Source of the DNA: Anaerolineales bacterium
Lineage (GTDB): Bacteria; Chloroflexota; Anaerolineae; Anaerolineales; DRMV01
NCBI GenBank assembly: GCA_027044735.1
Contig: JALUBW010000019.1
Location: 1 to 6,354 of the forward strand
Reading direction: 5' to 3'
DNA: 6,354 bases
The notes below the pieces were generated by a model, which did no database searches, was not told the origin of the DNA, and saw nothing but the letters and a program-made list of their open reading frames with translations. The translations under genes were made by a program, and so were the position numbers. Positions 5,603 to 6,354 of this stretch are shown in pieces. Numbering within the stretch: position 1 is the first letter of the stretch; every line of letters begins with the position of its first letter.

Positions 5603-6354
5603 TTAGGGGGTTAGGGTGTAAATGGCGAGGGAGGTAAAAACCGCGGAAGCGCCATTGTCGGTGGCAGGGCGGACGAAAAAGCCAACGCCGTCGCGGCCAT
5701 ACGGAGCGCCGTCATCGCGCAATGTGAAAAGCGCTTGCCCGTTGACAGCAAGGTAGATTTTCTGCTTGGCAGCGCGGACGCTGAAAACAGCGGTCACAAG
5801 GCTTCCGGGCGCAATCGGAGCGGGCTGTTCATCTGCCTGCGGAACGGCTAACTGCCCCGTGACTTTTTCCACAAACGCGTAGCCATTGCAGTTCACACCG
5901 AAAATGTAGTAACTCCGCGCCCCTGCAGAGGCGCGGAAAGCCACGCCGTAAGCGTCTTTGCCGCGGCAAGCCATCGGGCGGGCTTTGGCTTCCAAGTAAA
6001 AATTGTACCCCGCTTGGCGGCGGCTGAGAACAAGCAGCGTGGAACGGGCGCGCGTTCCGGTAAGGCTCAGCACGCCATCCGAAAGCCCAAAAGAGCCAAA
6101 AGCGGGCGTTGGGCTCCACCAGTTCGTTGGGGCGGCAAAATTAGCCCGCCACAGAAGCGCGCCCTTCCCCGCGGCGAGGTTGGGCGTGGGGGTAAAGAAA
6201 GGCGTGGGTAAAGGGGTGGGCGTCGCCGTCGGAGGAAACCAAACAACGGTGGGGGTGCGCGTGGGAGAAGAAGCGGTGCGCGTCGGCGCTACCACGGTCG
6301 GCGTAGGTATGCCGTGGGGCTGACACCCAACCAGCAGCGCCAGCCCCACAATTG
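5603..6354 (-). CDS. Lipoprotein with Thr/Pro linker and probable lectin/glucanase-fold domain (5' partial)
   Basis: The frame is open to the right edge. The first possible start is a GTG at 6349, but only eight residues would then precede the lipobox Cys (LVGC), with no basic start, so the gene almost surely begins outside the window. Numbering from that GTG, Cys9 is the lipid site and residues 14-56 are a Thr/Pro-rich linker. Residues 60-246 form a beta-rich domain: LLWRANFAAPTNWW, GLSDGVLSL, a YNFYLEAKAR strand, DAYGVAFRAS, YYIFGVNCNGYAFVEK and IYLAVNGQALFTL. This order resembles concanavalin A-like lectin/glucanase domains found after lipoprotein linkers in Chloroflexota. Cys128 and Cys154 may form a disulfide. 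No catalytic residues were identified, so carbohydrate binding is more likely than hydrolysis, but this is inference. It lies 40 bp upstream of the transglycosylase gene in the same direction. Confidence 0.8.
   Translation of the reverse strand, partial: IVGLALLVGCQPHGIPTPTVVAPTRTASSPTRTPTVVWFPPTATPTPLPTPFFTPTPNLAAGKGALLWRANFAAPTNWWSPTPAFGSFGLSDGVLSLTGTRARSTLLVLSRRQAGYNFYLEAKARPMACRGKDAYGVAFRASAGARSYYIFGVNCNGYAFVEKVTGQLAVPQADEQPAPIAPGSLVTAVFSVRAAKQKIYLAVNGQALFTLRDDGAPYGRDGVGFFVRPATDNGASAVFTSLAIYTLTP
6182..6310 (-). repeat. Thr/Pro-rich linker of the partial lipoprotein
   Basis: This encodes about 43 residues after the lipidated Cys, rich in Thr and Pro but irregular (TRTASSPTRTPTVVWFPPTA). 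It includes Val, Arg, Trp and Phe, so it is less repetitive than the other two Thr/Pro tracts in this window. Confidence 0.8.

Noticed and set aside
5563..5616. G-quadruplex on the + strand
   Set aside because: Four GGG runs exist but one loop would be about 16 bases, outside the usual short-loop pattern. It is mentioned only as a possible unusual structure.

Overview
The window most likely comes from the chromosome of a Chloroflexota bacterium, probably of the Anaerolineae or a related class. The grounds are the long Thr-Pro (TPTPT) stalks in three of the four proteins, lipoprotein signal peptides, a lamin-tail/DUF11/sortase modular surface protein, and a GC-rich coding style. This assignment rests on recognising protein architecture, not on a database search.

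Layout. (1) Positions 2-2200 on the + strand hold the 3' part of a large secreted modular protein that is cut by the left edge. In order it has the end of a probable lamin-tail domain, a stalk of about 320 residues made of a Phe-punctuated Thr/Pro repeat, a DUF11-like beta domain with two cysteines, a calcium-loop-like segment, an LPNSG motif, and a C-terminal sortase catalytic domain with His641, Cys704 and Arg717 in place. (2) Positions 2201-2417 are a convergent intergenic region without an obvious terminator; they hold nested inverted repeats that could fold as a compact RNA or DNA structure. (3) Positions 2418-6354 on the - strand hold three genes in one direction. Read in transcription order they are a lipoprotein with a Thr/Pro linker and a lectin/glucanase-fold-like domain (cut by the right edge), a large lipoprotein with TPR repeats and a C-terminal SLT lytic transglycosylase domain, and a small lipoprotein of unknown family preceded by a very strong ribosome binding site. 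Spacers of 40 and 91 bp allow co-transcription but do not prove it.

Taken together this looks like a cell-envelope locus: one enzyme that cuts peptidoglycan, two lipoproteins that may be accessory or binding factors, and convergently a surface stalk protein carrying its own sortase. The most unusual point is the sortase: the same chain holds a stalk, a sortase-recognition-like LPNSG motif and the catalytic domain 18 residues further on, with no hydrophobic sorting tail. Self-cleavage or self-transfer is an attractive hypothesis, but the sequence alone does not show it. No mobile element, CRISPR array, tRNA or rRNA was seen.
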